In this document: positions 24,045 to 36,647 of the stretch, in pieces
Numbering within the stretch: the first letter of the stretch is position 1
Layout: each line of letters begins with the position of its first letter
Source of the DNA: Symbiodinium kawagutii
Lineage: Eukaryota; Sar; Dinophyceae; Suessiales; Symbiodiniaceae
Reading direction: 5' to 3'
DNA length: 64,000 nt
NCBI GenBank assembly: GCA_009767595.1
Contig: VSDK01013708.1
Location: forward strand, 54,159-118,158
Translations under genes and position numbers: made by a program
Notes under the pieces: generated by a model
Database searches by the model: none
Told to the model about the DNA's origin: nothing
What the model saw: the letters and a program-made list of their open reading frames with translations, nothing else

Positions 24045-27000
24045 GATGCCGGCGACGCCAGGAGTCTCGTGAGATGCAGACGGCTGTGAACCAGAAGGCT
24101 GATGGCCTGGCCCAGGAGCTGAGAGAGGGGCGGAGTTGACCCGTGTGGACAAAACAAAACACATCAATCTCATTTTCTCATTTTCTTGACATTTTCTCAT
24201 TTTGTGTTCTTTTTGCTGATATTTGCTTCTATTTGCTTTCTTTTTTTGCCTCACATTTTGATTTTCTGTTCATGTTTTCCTCTCTTTTTTTGAGCTACTT
24301 TTCCAGTCTTACATGTCTGGAGAGGATGTGAACGAGCGTTTCAAGAAGTTGGAGGTGCTGGAATGTTTCAGTTTCTGTTTGATTCCCAACTACCTTGAAG
24401 TGAAGGGGATTTTCTCTTGGGCCCAATCGTTGCAATATAATGCATGAGCTAAGGCAGTCAAGTCTTGTTTCTTCCAGTTTCTTTCATGACTTTGAAGATT
24501 GTTCAATCATGTTCCATCCATGTTTTCAGGGTGCGGACGGGTTTGGAGCGTAGTTCCAAATTCCGCATAGCAACATGCCAGGCCCGTGTACTGGCTGACT
24601 TGGGCAGTGGTGAAGGAGGTGAAGGGAAGGCTCATGGGGAGCCGAGCCATGTGTTTCTAACAACAATCGGACAATCAACAGCAGACAATGCGTTTCACAC
24701 TACCTGAGCACATGGACATCTCGCCGGAGGAAGTAGAAGCTGCATTGAATGCAAGTACACCATGGAAACATTTGGGGATAGAACCGACAGTGAGGGCTTC
24801 CCAAACAATATTTGAGAAGAGTTCTAGCTTGAGCTATCGGATGCTATTGCTCGAGCCAATCGCAGTTTCAACATGGATGCTTTCTGGCAAGTTGGTAGCC
24901 CAATTCCAACAAACATCCTCAGCTTTGCACTCGCCCCTTTGTTTTGGTGCCAGGCAACAAAGGGTGACAGCCAACTGCTGAAGAAAATGACCAACCGGAT
25001 GAGCGACTTCGAGTCCCAAGTGTCGACGCAAATCCACCAGCTCACACAGGAGATAGCTGCACACCAATGCTCACCAGTCCCCAATGAAGCTCGTGGTTTT
25101 ATCAAGTTCATTTGATCTGACCAGGATAGGAGCATTGGATAGCATTGGTACAAAGTACGGGACTTCAAGGAAGGGAAGTCCGGCTGAAATTTTTGGATCC
25201 ATAAAAAGAACTCATGGCAAGCACTCGGACTGAACTTCCCCAAATATCGGGATTCTTAACAAGTCCAAAGTGGCCCAGATTTACCACAAGTTTGTGCCAC
25301 GTCCTAATGTGGCAGTTGCTAATGTGCTGTGGAGGTCCTACGTCCGACGTGTTGGGGGAAGCCATTCTGGTCGCTGCGCTTCGCTGCGCTTCGCTGCGCT
25401 GCGCTCCGCTAGGACGTCGAGAAGAAGATCTCCTTCCTGGGCTCCCAACGGACTGACACCTCAGGAGCTCCGGGATTGGAAAGTTTGGCGCAAGATGTGG
25501 ACGCGGTGAAGTACGACATCGGTGAGTTGAAGGACCCTACATCGACGTAGCGGCGCGGAAGTCCCAAAGCATTGAGGCAATACTCACAATGATCTCACAA
25601 TGCGATTTCTGGGATTTCTAACATCCAAGTGTTCAGCAACTTTAGCATTGGGTCTGTCCAGTGTCACAACCTGTGACCTGTGCTTCCTTTAAATCCCGGG
25701 ATTCAATGTGCAAAGGACCTCCTGAACGGCACCAAGAATGACACTTCGCAAGTCAAGCGAATTGTGCTCGCTTGCGAGAGGGACATGGAAGACTTCACCG
25801 CACCTCATATCAAGAAGTCACAAGAACTTCAAAAAGTCATGTTTGGCCAAGATTTGGATTCGCACATTGCGAACACGAAACGCAAAATTCATAACTGTAG
25901 CTGTAGCTGTCATGGAAGGTCTGTGTCAAGCAGATTCTTTGTCCCTGCCTCTGCCAAGGCAGCCATGGATGCAGTGAATGTTGATTTGGATGAGATGCGG
26001 GCACGAGTGGATTCAACTCATTCGATTATCACATCGCGCCAGCGTGTGGAGGCAGAACTGCATGTGGGAGCCTTTCCAACTTTCCAATTTTTTCCAACTT
26101 ACCTCTATGTTTTTCTTGTGCGCCTACCCTTGACAGGCGACAGTCACTGCCGAGATCTCTACAATGCGCTTGGACATGGGTGATATGCAAGAAGCCTTGA
26201 AAGCCCATGATGCATGGATGGAGGATGTGTCCCAAAGCTTGCAGGAGGTCCACGAGCGTTGCCAGCAGCTCTCTGAGGACATTGGCGAACATGCCCAAAG
26301 TACCCAAGCCAAGTTTGATGCCAAGACGGACATCACAGCATGGAACGATATGAATGATGACATCGATGCCTCCATCAAAACCGTCCGTGACATGGCATCA
26401 GCCCTGCGCTTGGAAGTGGACAGCAGGCGTCGCAAGGTGGATGAGGATGTTGGAAACATTCGCGAGCAGCTCAAAAGCCTAACAGAGAAGGTGGACACCA
26501 ACGCCTCAAACATCCAACGTCACTTGCCGATCTTTGCAAAGCCATTCCGACACTTTTGCAAAATGATTTTGAGAGCAGACTAGATGGATCATTTTTTGCC
26601 CGGGCATGTTGGCAATGTCTTGGCCGCTAGAAGAATTTTGCGCTGCCTCAGGCTACGTGGATGACACTCATCAAGTGGTGTCCCAGCGCTTGGATGAACG
26701 TCATCAACACTGCAAGGCCAGATTTTCAGTCAATGGTGGCTCCGAAAATGATGAAACACGTTTAAGTGGTTGACGATCCCCTAAGACTTGTGATGGCTAC
26801 CAGGCTATATTTTTGTTTCTTTTCTGTCAACTTACAGATAAAAAATCCCATCAAAGTTGGATGTGCCAATGCTTCAGGTTTACACCCATGAAATGCGTGG
26901 ACTGGATGACTGGATGACGGGATGAAGATGTTAAACTGGATGACTGGATGAAGATGTTAAATTCATTTTATTATGTGTTTTGCCAGGACCTGGAGGACGT

Positions 27001-29665
27001 CTTGGGTGCCTTGGATGCACTGTTCTTCTCTTGACTGTGTTGGTAACAGTTGGTATGAGAAAATCTGTGAATGCATCTAATAATATGTATCTAATATCTA
27101 GCAAGATCTATTATTCATTTTGTTTCCTTTTAAAAAATATCCGAATTCATTAGAAACTCCGCAAGTATAGGGTTCTGGGTAAAAGTGTCTGGTCACTTGC
27201 ATGCTTCATGGCGCCTATCAAGGTCAACACATTTGATTAAACGCACAAGGACAAGCAAAAAGTGTATCCAGTGGATCTAGATATGAGTACCCAACAAAAT
27301 TACCGCGTGGCCAGACAATTAAGGAGCTGCCCTGCAAAGCCTTCACAACCGCTAGGGGCGCTAGGGGACCCACCCAGCACTGATGCACTTTTCGGGGATG
27401 GGTTTGTTCTGCTCATGGCATTTTGTTGCATTTGGAAGCACACGTAGTCTTGTCCGGAACTCATGTATTTGTCGGTGGCTGTAAGGTCGTCACAACGAGA
27501 CGCATCAGCAGATCCACTTCAAGATGGACAGCCATCGTGAAGACTTTGAGAGCAGGTGTCAAGTAGTTCAGAAACGCACGACACCACTGTGGCATGCTTG
27601 GACTTCCAGACGAATCGGTATGAATCCGTATGAAGTGTTGGAGAAGTGTTGGAGACGTGTTGGAGACGTGTTGGAGACGTGTTGGAGACGTGTTGGTAGA
27701 GGGTCAAGCCACAACGCCTGCGGCTGCCCAGCTGATTGCAGGCATTCTAGGCTTGAAGCCCACCTGCAGAAGCAAGACGAGGATTTGCACAAGGAGGTGA
27801 ACGACCGCATCGACGGTGGCTTGCACAATTGGTATTAGTACAGCATAAACGTTACTGTAATCTGTTGCATATATCTACATATAATCTATGATTATATGTG
27901 TTTACATACAGGTTGCAGTGTCGGAAATGTTACCACCATATCTAGAAATTGTCCATTGGACATAGTGTGAACAGTGGCTTCAGTGCCAGAACTAGGCAGT
28001 GTCGGGAGACCAATATAGAAATTATAGAATACCTGTACATCCAAACGCAAGACAGAAACCATTTGGACATTGGCCATGGTCCTTTTGGTCCTTTCTTGAT
28101 ATCCTTGTGGTAAGACATGCAGAGATTCGCTATCACACTCCATCACCCAGTGGAACTCTTTGCTACTGTTTGTTCCGCAATTCTTTTAGAACCGGTCTAA
28201 AATTCTTATGGGCGACCAAGGTTTAACCACCGAAAGTGAAGGGAACCATGTTCATGTCAGCGTCACGACCCAAGGTGTGGAGAGGCACAACTCCAATCTT
28301 TCCAAGGCAGGGTGCGAAGTGCAGCTCTCACTGGCCTTTGGCAGCCTTTGGCACTCCCAAATCTTGAAAGCTGTCAGAGTAATCTGTGAATTCAACACAT
28401 CCTCAAATGTTGAATGTCGTTATGAATACCAGCGGTTCACTATCAAAATGCAATATGTGCAAAATCCGCTTGTCTCAAGATCAGATTGGATGTATATAGA
28501 GATATACAACATATACATTTACATCTATACAGATACATGTTCCACATACATACATATCTTGTACATGTCATTTTTACCAATGGTGGCCCCTACCTTTGAT
28601 AAGACCGGAAACCGTGAGGAGAATGCAAAGCGCCTCAACGCCTTGGACCTGCGCATTGCTGGATTGCAAGGCGATGCTCATTCACCATCCCATGGTAAGC
28701 CCATTGCATCCATTGCATGGACCCATTGCATGCACCCATTGAATTCCATTGAATTCCATTGAATTCCATTGATTTCATAGGAATCAAAGGATCAAGAAAT
28801 TGGAAGCAAGGGTTCCATTGAAGTAAGTATGAATGATCCATGATTAACATCAATTGCATCATTGAAACATTCCTTCTTGAAGATGGAGCCAGTGAAGCAT
28901 CTCACTCCTTCACCGCAGGTGCCAGCGGAGAGTCCAAGCGCGACGTGGGGAAACTCCGTGATGAGGCGCGAGTGCATGCGAGCGCATGTGAGCGCCCTGG
29001 GCTGTGTGAAATCCCATGGAGGAACTGCGAGGATCAAGGAAATCCCAGACTTTCGAGTCATGGGACCCGTTTTTTTTCCCAAAACTCAGCTGTTGTGTTT
29101 TCTGATCTTCTCAGATCTTCGTTTCTCTTCCTCTTCTCTTCCTTTCCTTCTTTTTTTTCTTTTGACAGAATGATGAAGAATTTGACAGAATTCTCTCCAG
29201 GTGAACAATTTGACCGTGAAGAGTGCAGCTCATGACGTGGACATCGGGAAGAACAGCGATGACCTACGCAAGTTGGAGCGTCAGCGCGTGGAGGACCAAG
29301 ACCACGAGCTCTGCACCTTGGTAGGGCCAGCATGTGTGGCCGTGGTACCGTGCACAGGACAGCCAGCGCCACAAGCAAGACGTCGATGGCATCTACGAGG
29401 TGCGTCAGACCTGGAATTTGGCTCAGTGTGTCGTTAAAAGTCTGTTACACCTGTTGAATCCTCTTGAGATTACACCTATTTATGTTGATATTGTTGACAT
29501 CTATTTGAGATTATTTATGATATTCTATTGATTTATACTGTTCAGTGGCTTATTCTCATCTATTCTCTATTTTGTCCTTATGTCCTCATTGAGATTACGC
29601 GGCAGGAGCTTGACCAGAAGGTCTACGAGAAGAACTTCCAGACTTTGGAGGATTGGTCACGCCTG
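24045..29665 (+). CDS. Large coiled-coil protein, scattered exons (family not recognised)
   Basis: A series of exons with heptad-like, charged, Gln/Glu/Lys-rich sequence suggests a long coiled-coil protein. The clearest are about 24065-24125 (RQESREMQTAVNQKADGLAQ), 24975-25065 (KMTNRMSDFESQVSTQIHQL), 25412-25545 (LESLAQDVDAVKYDIGELKD), 25695-25850 (RIVLACERDMEDFTAPHIKK), 25958-26065 (DLDEMRARVDSTHSIITSRQ) and 26142-26530. The last is the longest, about 125 codons (MRLDMGDMQEALKAHDAWME ... IREQLKSLTEKVDTNASNIQ). Further pieces are at 27705-27836 (HLQKQDEDLHKEVNDRIDGG), 28590-28685 (NREENAKRLNALDLRIAGLQ), about 28915-29010, 29200-29400 (DIGKNSDDLRKLERQRVEDQ) and 29600-29665 (RQELDQKVYEKNFQTLEDWS). 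No motor, catalytic or membrane segment was seen. Whether all belong to one gene is inference from shared strand, spacing and composition. Confidence 0.55.
25366..25408. repeat. TCGCTGCGCT short tandem repeat
   Basis: About four copies of a 10-base GC-rich unit lie just upstream of a coiled-coil exon. Confidence 0.7.
27649..27692. repeat. TTGGAGACGTG tandem repeat
   Basis: Four 11-base copies, with a degenerate copy upstream, lie in an intron of the coiled-coil gene. Confidence 0.8.
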
Positions 29666-32600
29666 CGATGCCCCACTTGCATTTCCTTTTTCTCCGATCG
29701 CTGAAATGCACAAAAAGAGGGAGCATTCTCCCACCCAGCATCTACAACAAAATCATTTCTCCCAAATGGGACAGCCACTCTCTTTGCTTCTGGACCCCGC
29801 AGGAAAACGTCACCAAGCTCACACGTGGCACTGTGAAGTTGTGCCAGGCGATTCTCTATGGGTTTGTCCGCAGATGGTTTACCCCAACGATTTTGGTGGC
29901 TTCCGCAAGATGATTATTTTCCCATGGTCGGTGGTTACCCTTAATGCATTCTCCTTGAGTGACTGAAAGCTGCGCTTGGCCAGATTTGTGCCCGAAACTT
30001 TTTCGTATCATATTAAGGCGTTGAAGTTCAAATGAGGCAATCTTAAGGATCAAATGTGAGATCCAATGAACGTCAAATTATGAGTGCAAGCCCTTTTGAC
30101 GCAGGTTGTTGGCGTATTCCCTGGAGCGCGAATGAACGATGGAACTGAGGCCACCAGATCGATGTAAACAAACTTCTGTATCTTCCGTATTCAGTTCACC
30201 AAAACTTACGACGACAACCATCACCCCAGAGTCATTCCAAATGCTTGGCGACTTTTGAACTGCCTGAGTTGAGCCCAGGGTTTTGGAAGCCCAATCCAGC
30301 TACAGCCATAGCGAAAGCCAGGAAGAACTGGATGTGGATGTGGAACTGTTGAACTGGGAGGACTGTGCACAGAACCTTGTGAGCCGCGTGCCTTGTTGGC
30401 AAAAGTCAACCGTGGGTGAAACCTTCATGCTCTGGGGCTGGTTGGTGTGGAAGGGTGATGATGGAATCGGCAAAAGACACACACACACACACACCCACAC
30501 AAACCATAGCCGCTATGCCCTTATTTTTTTCAACATTTTCTGTGTGCAAAGTGACTGACGCTTTCAGGTTTGAAGAAATGTAGCATCCTCTAGTTGCGAC
30601 TTGCGATCAAGCCTTGACACACATTTTTGAGACTTCAATGGTTGAGACAACTGCCAGGGTTCTTTTTCTTTTAGCTGACAGACATTTGGATTGGTTCAAC
30701 ATGCTTCAATCAATTACAGCCTTACACAATTCAAGGTTCTGGCTCATCATGGGCGGTATATCTCAGATTGTCATGTCACCTGCCTTTGTCCTCGGTTCGC
30801 TTTCAACTTTGTGTAGAGACATACAATGATCGTTTGCGACTGTATTGCATGTAGGGGTATTTGGGCCAGGGTTCGTTCAAATCAGGTGGTGTTCAAAGCT
30901 TCGTGGCTTTCAATTCTTCCTGTGAGGTAGACAAGACCTGGCGCCAAGTTTCCTCACAGAAATACCGCAGCATTCTGGACTTGCTTGGAAAGAAGGCTGG
31001 GCTGTACCATCAATGACAATCCATGGGTATTTCCGCCCCACTCAATGCCCACAGTAGCTGTGCAAGAACAAGTGATGCTGCCCATGGCCCATGGCTATAT
31101 ATTATCTACTCATAGACACTGAACCCCGCCAGATCTTGAGTTAAAGGTTCTTGGACTAAAACTACTCAACATCTCTTTTCATCTGTGAGATGTGTTCCAA
31201 AGACCTGTCCAGGCCGATCACTCCGTCTTGCGCCTGCTTCAAATCTCACAGCAACACATCGAAAGTCAATTGGAACCTGGGCAAGAAAAAGTTTGTGAAG
31301 AGTAACTTGCTCAACTCTTGAGCAGATCGCTTCATGTAACTTCCTCATAGTTTCGCGATGGCCGCAATCCTATGCCTCAGGACCGTGTACGCCATGAGCG
31401 TGAGCTCTGGAAGGACTTGGTACGGATCAAATGGAAGAACCACATGAAACAAAGAAGTCACCACATGTCTTTCCTCAAAAACCAATAGGTAACCAATGTT
31501 TTCCGTCACCAGTAGTTATATGTAATTTGCCATCATATCGTTATACATTATACTATTTATGATTGTACACTTATGTACATGCTTGTAAATAAATATATTT
31601 GCATATTTCTGTCCAGGAAGACTATGGGGTATGTCCAGAAAATAGTGGTGTACCCTGAAAATGGATGGCCTTGCCAGTCAAGATGATTAGCATTGGATTT
31701 TTTTGGCTTTCCAGTATTTATGGATTTGCGGGTAGGAAGGCTTCAGGAAGACAGTGAAGAGACTGGTGAGACGACAACGCGTCGGAGTTAAGCACTTGTT
31801 TTCGCAGGAAGTGGTGGACAAGCGTGCCCAACAACCACTGCAGCTTGCCCTTACCTTGAAGGACAGCGAACTGGAATCGATGTGACCAGCAAATGCTAGT
31901 ACTTGCCAACCATCCGTTGTCGCTTACCGTTTTAAAACATTTGCAATCTAGAATCTAGCTGGTGATGGTGCTTTTGGCGGCGTAAAGTATGCAGGCTCTG
32001 AACAGTGGAACATCAGAGTGAGACGCAAAGGTAGTGGGTGCAGGTGAAATCTTTGCATTGAGCTGAACAGAAATTGGCTTCCCAACAGCTTTGATTCCTC
32101 TACTCAAAAACGATCATTTTTGGAATCATTTCACCTCCGTTAAACCGTCACGATTCATCTTTACCGGACGGACCAGTGTCAAGATGGTTGACACTTCCAG
32201 ACTTGATCGAGAGGACCCACACACTGGACAGCCTTTGCCCGGACCACCAGGCCGTGAGTTCACAAGTTTGAGTGCACAGGTTGAGTGGTTGCAAATATGT
32301 GAAGAGATCAAAAAGTCAAAGATTCAGAACATCGCGAACTTTGCACTTCTCAGGGGTAGTTCTAGGTATGCCGAAAGATATCGAAAGTATGATAAAGCCT
32401 CCTGTTGCCAAGACGCTCTCTGGCTGACTTTCTAGGCAGCGGAGTCCAATGTAGGCGAATTGTAATCCGAGCTGTCTATGCACGTGATCTGTGTCGTAAA
32501 GCTTGACGTATGGAGGATTACTTAAAGTTCTGTGTTTCCACATAAAATCATTCTGAACATCAAGATGCAGCTACCAGAATCGGAAGACACACTTGGGTGT

Positions 32601-32936
32601 TGGATCTGCAGACTTGCAGGATATGGACTTCCTGGATTGGATGGAAATTCGATGGGAGGGTCACTTGGTCGCTGGAACATCCCAAACGAAGGAGGTATCA
32701 TTGACTCAAACATCTCAAAGATCTTTGCCTCAAGTTTTGGCATATTCAAACTTTTAGGATATCTCAAATTGTGGAGTGGCAGAGGAAGATTGGAAGAATT
32801 GCCCTGAGGCCATTGTCAGCTCGAGGACTACCAGCAATGGGAGCAGATCCTATGATGCAACTGGGCCCAGCAGGACTCGTTGGGAGGGGTGTGGCCCTAC
32901 CTGCAGGTGGCCAATGGCGAGGTTTGAGAAAAGATA
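29666..32936. other. Mostly non-coding; one weak exon candidate
   Basis: A CA microsatellite lies at about 30478-30496. A possible exon at about 31350-31440 reads FRDGRNPMPQDRVRHERELW and may continue the coiled-coil gene. Otherwise I see nothing to support. Confidence 0.3.
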
Positions 32937-32940
32937 AATA

Positions 32941-33000
32941 GATAGACTCAGATTGACTCAGATAGACTCAGATAGACTCAGTTAGACTTAGATTGACAGT
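32941..33000. repeat. GATAGACTCA decamer repeat
   Basis: Six tandem 10-base copies with single-base variants (GATTGACTCA, GTTAGACTTA). Confidence 0.85.
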
Positions 33001-33199
33001 CTTGTGCTCATTGCTGGCCGTAAACCAATGGCAACCATCACAACAGTGACTACCACCACAACAGCCTTGTCACAAGAACCACAGCCACCACCACCACCCA
33101 GCAGCTGAATTTTCAACATTTCAAAGCACATTTCAAGACATGGGACTCCCATATCCACTGCCCACACCTCTCATCATTGCAACAGTTATGAACCATGGT

Positions 33200-33500
33200 T
33201 AACCATTAAGCAACGTTATCTGCTATCAGAATTCTAAGATGATAGAAGTAAGAAGATCAATCATCTTAGAAAACTCAGAGATTTATAACCATCATAACCA
33301 TCATCACCAGAGCTCTTTGGTGGTCATAATATCTTTCTAAATATCATAACCATTCTAACACCAACTATCATAGCCATTCTAAAACCAACTATCATAGCCA
33401 TTCTAAAGCCATCATAACCATTCTAACCCTCAGAATTTCTTTGATGCTTATAACATCTTATAACATCTTCTAAGCATCAGAACCATTCTGAAGCCAACTA
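33200..33500. repeat. Degenerate repeat of CATCATAACCATTCTAA
   Basis: Irregular tandem copies of ATCATAACC-ATTCTAA-type units fill about 300 bases. An exon-like stretch encoding ASPLAKRIARPSPQGPPAP follows at about 33550-33615, ending at a possible GT donor. Confidence 0.7.
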
Positions 33501-33619
33501 TCTCTGGTGGAGTCAGATATCGCCCCAGGACAAGGCATGGCAGATCAGCCCAAAGCTTCACCCTTGGCCAAACGCATCGCACGGCCGTCCCCACAGGGGC
33601 CGCCAGCACCCAAGGTGGG

Positions 33620-35690
33620 GATCGAGGGTCATGAAGGATCCATGTGTATACAATGATCTATAGATGTTTAAAGATATGTATATAGAGATAATGTACTATA
33701 ATGCATACATACTCTGTATGCACAGATTGACTCGGTTTTTGTGATTTGGTTTTATATCTAGTTGTAAATTGCATGGGCATTGTAGACAGTGGCACATCGG
33801 CAAATAGCGTTAGTGTCTTTCAGGCTTTGTTGTGGGCTGAAAAGGGAAGTAGACAGACGTGATTGCCGCAATGAGTTCCATCAGTCTGGTGTGAGACCTT
33901 TGCCAGGCCTCATGAGCCTCAAAGCAGCGGTCACTCCATTAATTCGTGCTACTGCACGCCAGGTTTCTTTTGACTTTCTGGAACTGTGATCAGGTTGGGG
34001 CCACACAACCTGTGCTTTGTTCCAGTTAAGAAGGAAGATGCAGAAGATTAGTTGTCACCCGTACCCCTTGTAAGAGAATTGGCAATTACAATTATGATGG
34101 TACCCAGCTTGTAGATGAGATGGAGAGTGCCAATGGACTGTTGTGCATTCTTCAGACTTGCGTGTCACAAGCCTGCGAGCAGCACTTGCAACAACGCAAG
34201 TGTTAACTGATGAAACTGCAGCAGGTGATGAGTTCATTCCAATTTGGCGCCTGATGCTGTGGCGGGAAAGCCGAACGCGATGCTCTAAAATATCTTAATG
34301 GTTACCGATGGTTGTTCATGCTGGATCACTGTAAGAGGTTCAATAATCATATATCAATGATCGTACTGACATCCAGACATCATTATCAAATGACACCATC
34401 AAAAAAGTACCTGCCACAGATAAAAGAAAGGACTGCTTAGAAAGGTAGAAGAGTCCAACCGCTTCCTGGAAGCCCAACTGATTGCATTCTGACAGCTGAA
34501 TATCTCCTGACAGAGTGCAGAAAGATCAGAAAGCTGTGCGAAAAAGTCGGCCGTGACTCCTCTGGTGAAATCCACGTGGAGGCTGTGGTGTGGCCATAGT
34601 GGGATGATTTAGGGGTGCCCCCAGTGATCACAAACAAAGAGTGACCCAGGAGCCCACAAGACCTGCTTTATAAGAAAGAAACCCTCGACTCAAATTCTTC
34701 GAGCCTTGAAGTGCAATGCAGATCAAGCCAGAGAGGCACATGGTACCCACACCACCTGATTTTCCAATTATATCGTGCTAGTTTTTGGGAGGTGCTTGGG
34801 ATTTCAACCCTGAGTGTAGAGCGTAGTTCCGTGCCCCTCTGAGGCTAGTACGGCTGGAGCAGAAGCTGAGAGTTGGAAATTCATGTGGTGCAGATGCTGA
34901 AGTGCCTGTGAAACCATGTATTGGCAGATCCACCTTGATAGAAATCCGATATTAAGATGACCAGGTCTCGAGTTTTGGGCTTTTAAATCTAGTGGTGATG
35001 GTTTGCCAATAGCTGGATCTACCATTAACAATGATATTTAATTTTACCCCAATAAGAGTTGTTTTGCAATTAATCCATAGCCACCGTTGACAATAAGGAG
35101 TCATTATGAGCAGTATCGATCGCTACTGACCACTATTAAGCACAAAATGTATTGTAGGGGAAGCACAGGCCCCAGTCCTGCTGAGTCTACAAGACTGACG
35201 ATGACACCCGCACAAGTCGGGGGACATGAAGTTTTGAGGACTACAAAGTTGCCAGCAGTGTTGGAAAGGAGGTGAAGAGTTCCCAAGATAAGCTTTTTGT
35301 TTATATAGATCATGATGTCGACCTGGAAGAAAGACAAGAACGGATAACTCTTTCTTGAATTATTTACAATCGCATCATTCAGTTTGAACATTTGCCTGTA
35401 AAGAGTATCCGTCAATCTTCTTAGGGAAGCTCATGAAGCTCATTGCCAGCAGTTGTGACTCCTGAGCAGGTCCATGTCTTTTTGAAGAAAGCCTTCGAAA
35501 GACTTTCCGAGGTCACAGGGCATGGCTGAAAGTTTCTTGCCTGGATGACCTCACAACAGTGTTGTGGCATGCTATGGCTGTTGTCTTATGTCTCAACAGT
35601 TTGGCAAGGCCGACAAAATGCTGCCCCAAGTGTGCAAGGCTGGATTCTTTCAACCAAAATTATGCTGTGGATCCTGGAAGTGGGTGTAGA
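33620..35690. other. No gene recognised
   Basis: Nothing here can be tied to a family. A short segment at about 35440-35525 (VTPEQVHVFLKKAFERLSEV) looks coding and could be an upstream helicase exon, but I have no motif to prove it. Confidence 0.3.
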
Positions 35691-36060
35691 AAGTAGAAAG
35701 TGTAGAAATGAAAAAATGACAAGGGACTTCAAAGGGAAAATTGAGTCCAAGAGATCACAGCGGCACCTGCAAAGAGGGAAGCGAGGAAAAGAACAAGAAA
35801 GAAAGGAAGGAAAGGAAGGAAAGGAAGTAAACAAATGAAACAAGCAGACAAGAAATGACAACGAAGGAAGCAAGGAAAAGAAAGGAAAAGCAATGAACAG
35901 AAAGGAAAAGAAAGGAAAATAAAGGGAAGCAAGCTGGCATAGAAGCAAGCAAACAAGCAAGCAAGCAAGCAAGCAAACAACGAAGTGAGAAAGGAAAGAA
36001 GAAAGAAAGAATCGAAGGAAAAAAGAAGAAGGGAAGGAAGCAGACATGCGGACATCCATG
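35690..36060. repeat. Long purine-rich (GAAAG/GGAA/AAGC) tract
   Basis: About 370 bases in which the + strand is almost entirely A and G, with GAAAGGAAG and AAGCAAGC sub-repeats. The long open frames on the opposite strand (Phe/Leu/Ser/Cys-rich) are products of this composition. Confidence 0.8.
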
Positions 36061-36224
36061 GGGACAAGTAAAAGGATAAGGGGTTGATTTGATTGTGGGC
36101 TCTGAAGTGTTTGTTTAGACGGTGAGTTCTTCATTGCCGCCTGGCTACCGCACTTGCCTTTCCTTCCCCTCCCGGCGCCCTGGCTTCTCGCCTCTTCTTT
36201 CAAATCTCAAACCCGAAGATGTGA

Positions 36225-36405
36225 GATGTGAATCCATTCCAAGTGCAAGGGTTCAATTCCAAAGTGGGGTGAATACCATGCAAAATGCAACAGATAGAAT
36301 ACAAAGTGCAAGGTTCCAGCGCCAAAGTGTTACAAATAAGGTAGAAAGTGCAAGATTCCAACTCCAAAGTGTTACAAGTAACCTGCAAAATGCAATGCTT
36401 CAGCT
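36225..36405. repeat. Degenerate repeat of about 30-36 bp (AAAGTGCAAGATTCCAACTC type)
   Basis: Several imperfect copies of a GTGCAAG-TTCCAA-TCCAAAGTGTTACAA pattern in tandem, upstream of the helicase exons. Confidence 0.65.
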
Positions 36406-36647
36406 TCAATGTTTTTTTTGCCGATTCAATTTATGAGTATCTCCTGGGAACTATAAGTAATCCTCAGCTTCAATTGGATCAAGCATTTTTTGATCCTAAA
36501 GCGGCATGGATGCTGGGCAAGCTGTTTTGGATCCTGCTCCCAATTGCCTGATGTACGTTTCATCATTCTTACCGCTTTCTTCAGTCGTGGTGTTTTCCTT
36601 GACCAGTTCTGGAAGCTTCAGAGAAGAAAATCACCGCAGCTTGGCAG

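Noticed and set aside
35586..36203. Minus-strand 205-aa Phe/Leu/Ser/Cys-rich frame
   Set aside because: It is the reverse of a purine tract; the hydrophobic composition follows from the base content.
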